This document shows, in pieces, positions 29,430-38,269 of a stretch of 64,000 bases of DNA. Position 1 is the stretch's first letter. Each line of letters opens with the position of its first letter. The DNA is taken from NCBI RefSeq assembly GCF_014203895.1, contig NZ_JACHJY010000001.1:1-64000 (forward strand). The letters run 5' to 3'. This stretch comes from Streptomyces nymphaeiformis. Its GTDB lineage: Bacteria; Actinomycetota; Actinomycetes; Streptomycetales; Streptomycetaceae. The position numbers were made by a program, and so were the translations under genes. Under the pieces are notes generated by a model. It searched no databases. It was not told where the DNA came from and worked only from the letters and a program-made list of their open reading frames with translations.

Positions 29430-29504
29430 GGAACGGGTCCGTATCGTCGCTACGGGGAGGTTAGAGCCCTCGCACGACGGAACGCAACCGTATCGTCGCA
29501 ACGG
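29430..29504. promoter_or_regulatory. twin operator-like repeats, TetR/ABC exporter
   Basis: Two near-identical 26-bp copies start with GGAACG and contain CCGTATCGTCGC, at 29430-29455 and 29479-29504 (49-bp spacing). The first has a perfect inverted core, CCGTA-N7-TACGG; the second differs by one base in an arm. They lie between the divergent permease and TetR genes, so they are the best candidate operators for the TetR protein. Confidence 0.6.
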
Positions 29505-29538
29505 CCCCGGGATATCGCGGTTGGTTAGGATGCCGTTC

Positions 29539-30138
29539 ATGACCGATCCGACCCCCCGCCGCGCCCCCGCCGGAGCCGCCGTACTCCGCGAGGACGTGAC
29601 CGAGGCCATCCGCGCCGCCGTCTTCGAGGAGCTCGCGGCCGTCGGCTACGCCCGGATGTCCATCGAGGGCATCGCGCGCCGCGCGGGAGTCGGCAAGACG
29701 GCCGTCTACCGGCGCTGGAAGTCCAAGCTCTCCCTCGTCCTCGACCTCGTCGGCGCCTTCGCCGCCCAGGGCCTGCCGGCACCCGCCAGCGGCTCCCTCT
29801 ACGGGGACGTGCGCGCCCTCCTCGAAGTCGCCTCGCACGCCCTGCGCCACCCGGTCGCCTCGCAGGTCATCCCGGACCTGCTCGTCGAGGCCGCCCGGCA
29901 CCCCGAGATCGCCGAGACCGTCAAGGCCGTGCTGCTCGACGGGCAGCAGGGCGTCATGACCCAGATCGTCCGCGAGGCCGTCGCGCGCGGCGAACTCCCC
30001 GAGGGCACCGACCCGGGCAAGGCCCTCGACCTGGCCGTCGGCCCGCTCTACTGGCGCCTCGTCGTCGTCCGTACGCCCCTGCCCAAGGGGTACCTGGACG
30101 AACTCGCGCGCTCGGCGGTCGCGGCACTGCGCGCGTGA
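29539..30138 (+). CDS. TetR/AcrR family regulator
   Basis: This 199-residue regulator has an N-terminal helix-turn-helix (about residues 20-65) reading YARMSIEGIARRAGVGKTAVYRRW and a C-terminal TetR_C ligand domain. Divergent TetR genes usually repress their neighbour, here the polysaccharide ABC exporter operon. Two ATG codons lie close together; the second (29539) has TTAGG 9 bp before it and is preferred over 29530. The ligand is unknown. Confidence 0.92.
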   Translation: MTDPTPRRAPAGAAVLREDVTEAIRAAVFEELAAVGYARMSIEGIARRAGVGKTAVYRRWKSKLSLVLDLVGAFAAQGLPAPASGSLYGDVRALLEVASHALRHPVASQVIPDLLVEAARHPEIAETVKAVLLDGQQGVMTQIVREAVARGELPEGTDPGKALDLAVGPLYWRLVVVRTPLPKGYLDELARSAVAALRA

Positions 30139-30144
30139 CCCGGG

Positions 30145-30996
30145 CTACTTCACCGCGCCCGCCATCACGCCCGACGCGAACTGCCGCTGGAACGCGAAGA
30201 ACACCACCAGCGGCACCACCATCGACACGAACGCCCCCGGCGCGAGCACGTCCACGTTGTTGCCGAACTGCCGGACCTGCTGCTGGAGCGCCACCGTGAT
30301 CGGCGGCGACTGCGAGTCCGCGAAGATCAGCGCGATCAGCATGTCGTTCCACACCCACAGGAACTGGAAGATCCCCAGCGAGGCGATCGCCGGACCGCCG
30401 AGCGGCAGCACCACGCGCGTGAACAGCCGGATCTCACCCGCCCCGTCGAGCCGTGCCGCCTCCAGGAGCTCGCGCGGGATCTCCGCGAAGAAGTTCCGCA
30501 GCAGGAAGATCGCGAACGGCAGGCCGAACGCCGTGTGGAAGAGGACCACCCCCGCCGTCGTCTCGAACAGCCCCACCGCCCCGAACAGCTTCGACACCGG
30601 GACCAGGGCCACCTGCACCGGCACCACGAGCAGCGCCACCACGCCCAGGAACCACCAGTCCCGGCCCGGGAACTCCAGCCACGCGAAGGCGTAACCGGCG
30701 AGCGAGCCGATGAGGAGGACCAGGAGCGTGGCCGGGACGGTGATCAGGACCGTGGAGAGGAGCGAGCCCGTGATCGTGTCGTTCGCGAGGAGACGGGTGT
30801 AGTTCTCGGTGGTCAGCTGGGCCGGGGCCGTGAACACCCGCCACCAGCCGCTCGCCGCGATGTCGGACGGCGAGCGGAGCGAGGAGAGCAGCAGCCCGAC
30901 CGTCGGCAGCAGCCAGAACAGGCCGGCGAGCAGGAGGAAGACCCGGACGGCGCCCCCGGCCGCGCGTGCCGAGGCCTTCGCCGCGAAGCCCTTCAT
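30145..30996 (-). CDS. sugar ABC transporter permease (MalG-like)
   Basis: This 283-residue inner-membrane permease has six membrane segments. The cytoplasmic EAA loop reads ELLEAARLDGAGEIRLFTRVVLP and contacts the ATPase. It overlaps the MalF-like gene by 4 bp. Together with the binding protein gene it forms an importer that lacks its own ATPase, as is common for Streptomyces carbohydrate transporters served by the shared ATPase MsiK. The sugar is not predictable. Confidence 0.93.
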   Translation of the reverse strand: MKGFAAKASARAAGGAVRVFLLLAGLFWLLPTVGLLLSSLRSPSDIAASGWWRVFTAPAQLTTENYTRLLANDTITGSLLSTVLITVPATLLVLLIGSLAGYAFAWLEFPGRDWWFLGVVALLVVPVQVALVPVSKLFGAVGLFETTAGVVLFHTAFGLPFAIFLLRNFFAEIPRELLEAARLDGAGEIRLFTRVVLPLGGPAIASLGIFQFLWVWNDMLIALIFADSQSPPITVALQQQVRQFGNNVDVLAPGAFVSMVVPLVVFFAFQRQFASGVMAGAVK

Positions 30997-32288
30997 CGGC
31001 GGGACTCCCTTCGGATGCGGCGGATGTTGACCACCATCACCGGCAGCACGAGGAGGAGCAGGACGACGGCGATGGCCGAACCGACCCCGAGATCCGCGTC
31101 CGTGCCGAAGGACGAGCGGTACAGCTGGAGCGCGAGCACGTTCGCGTCGTCCTGCGCGGAGCCCGGCGCGATGACGAAGACCAGGTCGAAGACCTTCAGC
31201 ACATTGATCATCAGGGTGACGAGGACGACCACGAGGACCGGCGCCAGGAGCGGCACCGTGATCCGCCGGAACACCTGCCACTCGTTCGCCCCGTCCACCC
31301 GCGCGGCCTCCAGGAGTTCGCGCGGTACGGCCGCGAGCCCGGCGCCGATCAGCACCATCGCGAACCCGGCCCACATCCACACGTACGCCCCGATCACGGC
31401 CGGGGTGACGAGCGAGGGGCCCAGCCACTCCACGCCGTCGTACTGCTCCCGGAAGTTGCTCGCGGGCAGCCGGAGCACGGCTCCGTCGGCGCGGTCGGCG
31501 GGCAGGGCGAAGCTGCCGTCGGCCGCCGCCGTGGCCGCGGCGACCACCTTCCCGTCCCGTACGGCCTCGATCCGCAGCCCCTTCAGGCCGAGCTCCCCCG
31601 GATCGACGGCGTTCGGCTTCCCGCCGCCGCCCCGGGTGAAGTCCAGCCAGGCGGTTCCGGTGATCTGCCCGTCCGCCGTCGCGGGGGCGTGCGCGGGGCG
31701 GGCGTCCTTCGGCATCCGCCCCGGTGCCACCCCGACCAGCGGGAGGAGTACGGGCACCCCGGCCCGTACCGGCGTCCTCGTCTCGTACGCGCCGCCGCCC
31801 GCCGCCTTCAGCGGGTGCACGGGCAGCGGCCGGGCCCGGGGGAAGCCGGAGGCCTCGGCGAAGGTGTCGTGGACCCCGACCCAGACCGCGTTGGCGACGC
31901 CACGGTCCGGGTCCTGCTCGTACACCAGCCGGAAGATGATCCCGGCGGCCAGCATCGAGATCGCCATCGGCATGAAGACGACGAGCTTGAACGCCGTCCC
32001 CCAGCGCACCCGTTCGGTGAGCACCGCGAAGATCAGACCGAGCGCGGTGGCGACCGCCGGGGCCACCACCAGCCAGACCAGGTTGTTGCGGACGGCGGTG
32101 CGGAGGGAGTCGTCGGTGACGAGCGCGAGGTAGTTGTCGAGGCCGACGAAGGTGCCGCCGGAACGGTCGAAGAGCGACCGCCGGACGGAGTACCCGATCG
32201 GGTAGACGACGAGCGCGCCGAGCAGGAGCAGGGCGGGGAGCAGGAACCCCGCCGCGACCGCCCTGCTCCTTCCGGTGATGCGTGGCAT
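30993..32288 (-). CDS. sugar ABC transporter permease with extracytoplasmic insertion
   Basis: This 431-residue MalF-type permease is about 130 residues longer than usual. The membrane segments near residues 12-32, 70-90 and 101-121 are normal. Residues about 125-290 then form an insertion before the next membrane segment. The middle of the insertion (GQITGTAWLDF, GLKGLRIEAVRDGKVVAAATAAADGSFALP) looks like a carboxypeptidase-regulatory or CnaB beta-sandwich. The EAA loop ELLEAARVDGANEWQVFRRI is intact. The loop would face outside and may contact the binding protein. Confidence 0.88.
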   Translation of the reverse strand: MPRITGRSRAVAAGFLLPALLLLGALVVYPIGYSVRRSLFDRSGGTFVGLDNYLALVTDDSLRTAVRNNLVWLVVAPAVATALGLIFAVLTERVRWGTAFKLVVFMPMAISMLAAGIIFRLVYEQDPDRGVANAVWVGVHDTFAEASGFPRARPLPVHPLKAAGGGAYETRTPVRAGVPVLLPLVGVAPGRMPKDARPAHAPATADGQITGTAWLDFTRGGGGKPNAVDPGELGLKGLRIEAVRDGKVVAAATAAADGSFALPADRADGAVLRLPASNFREQYDGVEWLGPSLVTPAVIGAYVWMWAGFAMVLIGAGLAAVPRELLEAARVDGANEWQVFRRITVPLLAPVLVVVLVTLMINVLKVFDLVFVIAPGSAQDDANVLALQLYRSSFGTDADLGVGSAIAVVLLLLVLPVMVVNIRRIRRESRR

Positions 32289-32295
32289 GGGGGCG

Positions 32296-33663
32296 TCAGC
32301 CCTTCGAGGAGGCCTTGTACGCCTTCGCCGCGTCGGCCTCCAGGCGCGCCTGGGTCCCGGCGATGTCCTTCGGGTTCTTCAGGAAGTCCTGGAGCGCCTT
32401 CCACTCGCCCTTGCCGGGCGTTCCGCCGAACGACTGCGGCATCTGGTCGGACATGTCGAAGCGGAAGTCGTCACCGGCGCCGATGAGCGCCTTGGCGATC
32501 TCGCGCTGGACGTCGTTCGGGTACGCCGCCGGATCCAGGCTCTTGTTGGGGGAGAGGAACCCGCCCTCGGCCGCCCAGATCCTCGCCGCGTCCGGGGAGG
32601 CGAGGAAGGCGAGCAGCGCCTGCGCGCCCTTGGTGTCCTTCAGGGCCACGGCCGCGTCGCCCGCCGTCACCACCGGGGACGTGTCGCCGGCCTTGGGGAA
32701 GGGGAAGACCTTCGCGTCCTTCCCGATCTCCGCCTTCGTCTGCGCGATGTTGACCGCGGCGAAGTCGCCCTCGAAGACCATCGCGCCCTTGGGCTGGTCG
32801 CCGCCGGTGAAGGTCTGCGTGACCGAGGCCGGGTACTCCGTCTGCAGCGCGCCGGCCGAACCGCCCGCGATCAGCGACGGCTTGCCGAAGAGCTCGGCGA
32901 GGGTCTTCAGGGCGGCGGCGACGGACGGGTCCGTCCACTTGATCTCGTGCTTCGCCAGCTGGTCGTACCTGGCCGGGCCCGCCTGGGAGAGGTAGACGTT
33001 CTCGAACCAGTCGGTGAGGGTCCAGCCGTCCGCGCCGCCGACCGACACCGGGGTCACGCCGGAGGCCGAGACCGTCTCGGCGGTGGCGAGGAAGTCCTGC
33101 CAGGTCTTCGGCTCGGTGGCGCCCGCGTTGTCGAAGACGGCGGTGTTGTACCAGACCAGGGACTTGTTGGCGGCCTTGAAGTAGACCCCGTACTGGGTGC
33201 CGTCCACCGCGCCGAGGTCCTGCCAGCCGCGCGAGTAGTTCGCCGCGAGCGCCGCCTTGACCTCCGGGCCGACCGGCTTCAGCCACTTCTGGGCGGCGGC
33301 CTGCTGGATCGCGCCCACCTGCGGGAGCATCGCCACGTCGGGCGGCGAACCGCCGGCGATCTTCGTCCCGAGGAAGTTCACGATCGGGTCCTGCGCGGGC
33401 ACGAAGGTGACGGTCGCGCCGGTGCGCTTCTCGAACTCCTTCAGGACCTTGACGAAGTTCTCCTGCTCGGGGCCCGTCCAGACGGCGGCGACCTCGATCT
33501 TCTCGCCCTTGAGGGAGAGGTCGGGCGTCGGCCCCTTCGTGGTGTCGCCGCCGTCGTCGCCGCTGCCGCAGCCCGCGAGGGCGGTCAGCGCGGCTAACGC
33601 CGTCAGGGTCGCTGCGGCTTTGCGCGCCTTGCGTGCCTTGCGTGGACGAAGAGTTGTACGCAT
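32296..33663 (-). CDS. sugar ABC transporter solute-binding lipoprotein
   Basis: This 455-residue lipoprotein has a basic N terminus and the lipobox LTALAGC, followed by an acidic Gly/Asp linker. The family-1 binding-protein fold is shown by VWTGPEQENFVKVLKEFEKRTG near the mature N terminus and by GAMVFEGDFAAVNI. It should capture a carbohydrate outside the membrane and pass it to the two downstream permeases, whose genes start 7 bp later. Confidence 0.93.
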   Translation of the reverse strand: MRTTLRPRKARKARKAAATLTALAALTALAGCGSGDDGGDTTKGPTPDLSLKGEKIEVAAVWTGPEQENFVKVLKEFEKRTGATVTFVPAQDPIVNFLGTKIAGGSPPDVAMLPQVGAIQQAAAQKWLKPVGPEVKAALAANYSRGWQDLGAVDGTQYGVYFKAANKSLVWYNTAVFDNAGATEPKTWQDFLATAETVSASGVTPVSVGGADGWTLTDWFENVYLSQAGPARYDQLAKHEIKWTDPSVAAALKTLAELFGKPSLIAGGSAGALQTEYPASVTQTFTGGDQPKGAMVFEGDFAAVNIAQTKAEIGKDAKVFPFPKAGDTSPVVTAGDAAVALKDTKGAQALLAFLASPDAARIWAAEGGFLSPNKSLDPAAYPNDVQREIAKALIGAGDDFRFDMSDQMPQSFGGTPGKGEWKALQDFLKNPKDIAGTQARLEADAAKAYKASSKG

Positions 33664-33784
33664 CGCTGCCCCGTCTCTCCCGTGCGCTTCGCTGTCCGTC
33701 CGACAGGTCTACGCCCGGGTGCGGGGCCCCGCAATACCGCCTTCGGCTCGAAGTAGGGGATCGTGATGCCCTCGTGACGTGCCG
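33664..33784 (-). promoter_or_regulatory. sugar ABC operon upstream region
   Basis: The 121-bp gap before the binding-protein gene holds a perfect 14-bp palindrome, TGCGGGGCCCCGCA (33720-33733). It may end the upstream FHA-ATPase transcript or act as an operator. No LacI-type box is clear. Confidence 0.4.
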
Positions 33785-36700
33785 TCAGGCGTGGGAGGTG
33801 GGGGTCAGCGGGGCCACGGGCGTCGCCTCGACCGAACGCGCCGCACGGTCGAGCGCGCTCGCCAGGAGGGCCAGGTCCGTCGGGCCGTTGCCCAGCTCGC
33901 GGACCGGGCGCCGGGTGGGCGGGTCGCCCATCCGCTCCCACTCCAGCGGGACGACCGTCGGGCGGAGCGTCGCCGTCCGGGGGATCCGGCCCGTGACGCG
34001 GCCCGCCTGGAACGGGGTCACCCGGCCGTCGGGATGCCCGAGACGGCCCCGCCCCGCCGCCGGCACGTCCGGGCCCGCCGCGACCGGGGGCGCGTCGAGC
34101 ACGATCCGCAGCCGGGCGCCGTGGGCCAGCTCCGTGTCGGAGGTGCGGTCCGGGCGCGACGAGGTCGCCACGAGGTGCACCCCGAGCCGCTCCCCGTTCC
34201 GCGCGACGGCCTCCAGGGCCCGCACGACGGACCCGGCGGCGGGCCGCCCGGGGGCGCCGAGCGCGGGCGCGACCAGGGCGTCGTAGTCGTCGACGAGCAC
34301 GACGAGCCGAGGCAACTGCCCCACACCACCGGCCCGCGAGGAGGCCTGCTCCCCGGACGCGGGCCGAGGAATCCGCGCGGCGGCCTCCTCGGGGCCGCGG
34401 CCGCCGGCGCGGCCGCTGAGGTCCTCGCCACCGGGGTACGGGACGCGTCCGCTCGCGCGGCTCGTCACGTCGTCCGTGCTGGGGTGAGGGATGCGTCCGC
34501 TCGTACGGCCGGTGACATCGTCAGCGCCGGGGTACGGGACCCGTCCGCTCGCCCGGCCGGTCACGTCGTCGGCGTCCGCGCGGCGGGTGCGGGCGCTCGG
34601 GTGGTCGGTGACGTCGTCGGCGCCTGTGCGGAGGGTGCGGCTGCTCGGGCGGTCCTCGATGCCCCCGCCCTCGCGGCGCGGCAGCCGCCCACTGGGCGTG
34701 TCGGCCAGGAAGGCGTCCCCACCGGACCGCGTCCGCGTGCTGGAACGCTCGTCGAGCGCCCCGTCCCCGGCGTGGGGGACGCGCCCGTTGGGCCGGTCGG
34801 TCAGATCACCGGCCCGGGACACGCGCCCGCTGGAGCGGCCGCTGAGGTCCTCGCCGCCGGGGTGCGGGATGCGGCTCGCACGGCCGGTGACGTCGTCGGC
34901 GCCCGGGTACGGGACGCGTCCGCTGGAGCGGCCCGTGACGTCGTCCGCGCCGGGGTACGGGACCCGGCCGCTGGGCCGGCCGGTGAGGTCCTCGCTGCCC
35001 GGGCGGGGCACGCGTCCGCTGGCGCGGCTGCTGAGGTCTTCGCCGCCGGGGTGCGGGATGCGGCCGCTCGTACGGCCCGTGACGCCGTCGGCGCCCGGGT
35101 AGGGCACGCGTCCGCTGGCGCGGCTGCTGAGGTCTTCGCCGCCGGGGTGCGGGATGCGGCCGCTCGTACGGCCCGTGACGTCGTCGGCGCCGGGGTACGG
35201 GACACGGCCCTGCGTCTCGCCCGCGCCCGTGCGGAGGGTGCGGCTGCTCGGGTGGGGGTTCAGGTCGTTCGGGTTCGTGCGCGGCAGCGCGCCGATCGTG
35301 CCGTCGCCCGTGCGGAGGGTGCGGCCGCTCGGGCGGTCCGTGAGGTCGCCGGTGTCCGGGAGGCGGACGGTCGCGCGGGCGCCCTGCGGCACGGATTCCG
35401 CCGCGCTCGGGGCGCGCTGCCCGATCATCCGGTCGGCGACGCGCGCCGCCCCGCGGCGGTCCGCGAAGTGGCCGTCGCCCAGGAGCTCCGCCCGGCGCTT
35501 CAACTCGGCGCCGAGCGCCTGCGCGAACTCCCGCATCCGTACCGGGTCCGAGGCGATCAGGTGCTCGGTGACGTGCGGCAGCTCCGTACAGACCGCGAGT
35601 CCTTCGCCGCGCTCGCCGCCCGCGCCGTCCACGAGGAGCAGGCCGAGGCGGTCCGGGCGGCCGCCCGCCGCGAGCGAGGCGGCGATCGAGCGGAGCAGCT
35701 CCGTGCGCCCGCTGCCCGCCGGGCCCTCGATCAGCAGGTGCGGGCCCTCCTTGGTGAGGTCCACGGCGAGCGGCCCGCGCGGGCCGGCGCCCAGGACGGC
35801 GGTGCCGTCCGCGGCGGAGGCCCAGCGGGCCATGAGGGACGCGGGGGTGGCCCGGGCGAGCCCGAGCTCGTCGAGGAGACGGGCCGACGGCGGCAGCGCG
35901 GCGGCCCGGGCGCCCGGCGCCGCGGTCGTCTCGGGGCGCAGCGGGGCGAGGGCCCGGCCGAACCGTTCGGCCCAGGCCACGGAGACCGCGTCCACCACGC
36001 CGACCGTGCCGTGGCCCGCGAGCCGCCCGCCGGACGTGCGCAGCAGCCGCAGCGCCGTCGCCACGTCACCGCTCAGGAGCGCGGCGGCCCCGCACTCGCG
36101 GAAGGCGAGGGATGCGGCGCACGCGGCCTCGTACGTGGCGGCCATCGGCGAGTCAGGGGTGGCGGACGGCGCCTCGGCGAGGCACAGGAGGTGGATGCCG
36201 GCCGCCGCGCCGACGCCCGCGAGCCGCGCGACCGTCTCGCGCAGGGCCGCGGAGCCGGGGTCGCCGTCGACGATGACGACGGTCGTCGGCCCGTCGTGGC
36301 GGGCGGCGGCCTCGGCGACGGAGGCGCGGTCGGCGCTGGGCCAGCCGGGGCCGAGCGGGCCCTCGTCGAGCCGTCGGGTCAGCTCGGCCGTACGGGCCTG
36401 GGCCTGCTCGCGGTCGTACGCCAGGAGGAGCCGGCAGTCCTGGCCGTGGGCGGGCCGGACGTGCGGGAGCCAGCCGAGCCAGCCCCAGGCCCGGCGCCGC
36501 TCCTCCAGGGAGCGGTTCCGGTCGGCGCTGATGAGCACGATCTCCAGGTCGGAGGGGGAGTGCAGGGCGGCGAGCTGGGCCACGACCGAGCGTGCGAGCC
36601 CGGTGAGCCGGTCGCCGGGGCCCGCGAGGCCGAGGGAGCCGGCCTCGCGCAGGCCGACGGTGACGGGGACGCCGGAGAGCTCGGCGCGGTCCGTCGTGCC

Positions 36701-37774
36701 GAGGCGGACGACGAGGGACTCGGGGTGGTCCTGGGCCCGCTCCCAGAGCCGGGGGCCGGGGCCGAGGGCGGTGAGGAGGACGGTGGCCGGGTCGGGCCAG
36801 GTGTCGGCGACGGGTGCGGGGACGGGGGCGCCGGCCCGCGCGCCGGGGCCGGGGCGGGTGCCGGCGTGCGTGTCGGGAGAGGGGTGGTGGCCGGCGGAGG
36901 GGGCCGGGAGCTCCTCGCGGCCGCCCGCGAGGCGCCGGGCCCACGCGCCGAGCCCGCGCTTGGCGGGAGGCGTGGGTGCGGCGACCGGATCGGTCTGCCG
37001 GGTCCTGCCGTGCGGCTCGGCCCCGCCGTGGCCGTCGTGCGCGTCCCCCGCGTGCGCGTGGCCCCCGTCGTAGACCTCGCCGAACGCGATGCCGTGCGTG
37101 GCGTCGTCCGAGGACGCCCCCCGGTCCGTCTCGTGGGCGACGCGCAGGTGGCCCTCGCCGTCCGGGGCGGTCGCCAGCGCGTCCGTGCCGGCGGCGCCCG
37201 TCAGGCGCAGGGCGGACTCGCCGAGGCGCAGCAGCGCGCCCGGCCGGAGCGGGACCGGGCGGTCGCCGACGGGGACGCCGTCGAGCGTCGTGCCGTTCGT
37301 GGAGCCGCGGTCGCAGACCGTGACCCGGCCGTCCTCGCCGACGGTCACCGTGCAGTGGGAGCGGGAGACGTCCGGGTCGTCCAGCGGCACGTCCGCGTCG
37401 ACGGAACGGCCGATTCTGATCGCTCCGCCGTGCAGCAGGTGCACCCCGCCCGCGTCCGGCCCGGCCACCACGTGCAGCCGGGCGGAGGCCGTCTCGTCGG
37501 CCCGGTCGTCCGGGCCGGGGACCTGGAGGGAGAGGACCGCGCCGTCGACGAGCGGCGGCTCGCCGAGGACGCAGCGCCGGCCGTCGAGCCGCTCCGCGCC
37601 CGCATAGAGCACGGTGCTGCCCGAGGCGGAGGTCTCGGGGCCGGTGACGGCGGCGGCGAGGTTCGAGGCCACGGCGGCCAGGGCCGTCCCGGCGGGGGCC
37701 GTGACGAGCACGTCGCAGGTGCGCCCGGCGCCGTGGCCGGCGTACGGCGCGAGGACGGTCAGCCGGATCTGCAT
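33785..37774 (-). CDS. FHA-domain FtsK/EssC-like ATPase with repeat insertion
   Basis: This is a 1329-residue cytoplasmic protein. Residues 1-90 are ubiquitin-like/FHA-like. Residues 98-192 form a canonical FHA phospho-threonine-binding domain (IGRS, SRSH, DRGSTNGT). Residues about 330-640 are a first degenerate FtsK/EssC-type ATPase. The second has a P-loop variant GPAGSGRT (about residue 680), with arginine in place of the Walker lysine, and Walker B LVVLVDDYDAL near residue 1155. Between these motifs lies an insertion of about 315 residues built from 16-residue repeats. No membrane segment is seen, unlike EssC. It is divergent from the Ser/Thr kinase pkaA, a likely partner. Confidence 0.9.
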   Translation of the reverse strand: MQIRLTVLAPYAGHGAGRTCDVLVTAPAGTALAAVASNLAAAVTGPETSASGSTVLYAGAERLDGRRCVLGEPPLVDGAVLSLQVPGPDDRADETASARLHVVAGPDAGGVHLLHGGAIRIGRSVDADVPLDDPDVSRSHCTVTVGEDGRVTVCDRGSTNGTTLDGVPVGDRPVPLRPGALLRLGESALRLTGAAGTDALATAPDGEGHLRVAHETDRGASSDDATHGIAFGEVYDGGHAHAGDAHDGHGGAEPHGRTRQTDPVAAPTPPAKRGLGAWARRLAGGREELPAPSAGHHPSPDTHAGTRPGPGARAGAPVPAPVADTWPDPATVLLTALGPGPRLWERAQDHPESLVVRLGTTDRAELSGVPVTVGLREAGSLGLAGPGDRLTGLARSVVAQLAALHSPSDLEIVLISADRNRSLEERRRAWGWLGWLPHVRPAHGQDCRLLLAYDREQAQARTAELTRRLDEGPLGPGWPSADRASVAEAAARHDGPTTVVIVDGDPGSAALRETVARLAGVGAAAGIHLLCLAEAPSATPDSPMAATYEAACAASLAFRECGAAALLSGDVATALRLLRTSGGRLAGHGTVGVVDAVSVAWAERFGRALAPLRPETTAAPGARAAALPPSARLLDELGLARATPASLMARWASAADGTAVLGAGPRGPLAVDLTKEGPHLLIEGPAGSGRTELLRSIAASLAAGGRPDRLGLLLVDGAGGERGEGLAVCTELPHVTEHLIASDPVRMREFAQALGAELKRRAELLGDGHFADRRGAARVADRMIGQRAPSAAESVPQGARATVRLPDTGDLTDRPSGRTLRTGDGTIGALPRTNPNDLNPHPSSRTLRTGAGETQGRVPYPGADDVTGRTSGRIPHPGGEDLSSRASGRVPYPGADGVTGRTSGRIPHPGGEDLSSRASGRVPRPGSEDLTGRPSGRVPYPGADDVTGRSSGRVPYPGADDVTGRASRIPHPGGEDLSGRSSGRVSRAGDLTDRPNGRVPHAGDGALDERSSTRTRSGGDAFLADTPSGRLPRREGGGIEDRPSSRTLRTGADDVTDHPSARTRRADADDVTGRASGRVPYPGADDVTGRTSGRIPHPSTDDVTSRASGRVPYPGGEDLSGRAGGRGPEEAAARIPRPASGEQASSRAGGVGQLPRLVVLVDDYDALVAPALGAPGRPAAGSVVRALEAVARNGERLGVHLVATSSRPDRTSDTELAHGARLRIVLDAPPVAAGPDVPAAGRGRLGHPDGRVTPFQAGRVTGRIPRTATLRPTVVPLEWERMGDPPTRRPVRELGNGPTDLALLASALDRAARSVEATPVAPLTPTSHA
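34394..35338 (-). repeat. 48-bp coding minisatellite in the FHA-ATPase
   Basis: About 20 head-to-tail units of 48 bp encode 16-residue repeats near the consensus GRxSGRVPYPGADDVT (also SGRIPHPGGEDLS). The central units (about 34800-35230) are nearly identical, while outer units are diverged (for example DRPSSRTLRTGADDVT). The region encodes residues 813-1127. Near-identity between neighbours suggests recent slippage or unequal exchange, so copy number should differ between strains and assemblies may be wrong here. Confidence 0.92.
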
Positions 37775-38269
37775 CGCCGTCAGCGGTCCCTTCTGCGCGA
37801 GCCGGCTCGGCAGGGGGAACCGCCCTGTGTCTCCCCCCACCCGGCACGGACGCGTCGCCCGGTACAGGTCGGCACGGCGCGGGGGCTCCCGACCCCGTCG
37901 ATGCGACGTGCTGTAGGCATCCTCGCACCTGCCACCGACAACACGCCCGCGGGTCGGCCACAAGTGATCTTGAATGGTCGGCCGAGGACGGGAAATAGCC
38001 TGGTTGGGCATGCCTTCGGAGCATGCCTGGCAACCGTCGTCCGCCCTGGAGCGTCTTCTTCCGGACAAGTTCCGTTCTCCCCGGCCCCGTGACGGGCCCC
38101 CGGCGAGACCCGGACACCGCGGCGGAACCGGCCTGTGGACGACCGGCCTGTGCCCCGTTCGGCGGCACTAAAGTGGGTCGGACACCCGGACGGGTCACAA
38201 CAGAGGACAGGGACCCCGGGGACACATCGGGAAACACCCCAGGACCACGATCAGCAGGGAGCGCGTGAC
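37775..38269. promoter_or_regulatory. divergent FHA-ATPase/pkaA intergenic region
   Basis: This 495-bp divergent region has no convincing gene. It holds TTGAAT (37970) and TAGCCT (37996), a possible promoter with a rather long 20-bp spacer, and an inverted repeat, GGCATGC-N7-GCATGCC, at 38007-38027 just downstream. The inverted repeat sits where an operator would block transcription toward the kinase gene. Confidence 0.45.

Noticed and set aside
34394..35338. CRISPR array
   Set aside because: The units are contiguous 48-bp coding repeats that stay in frame, without unique spacers. They translate to a regular 16-residue pattern.
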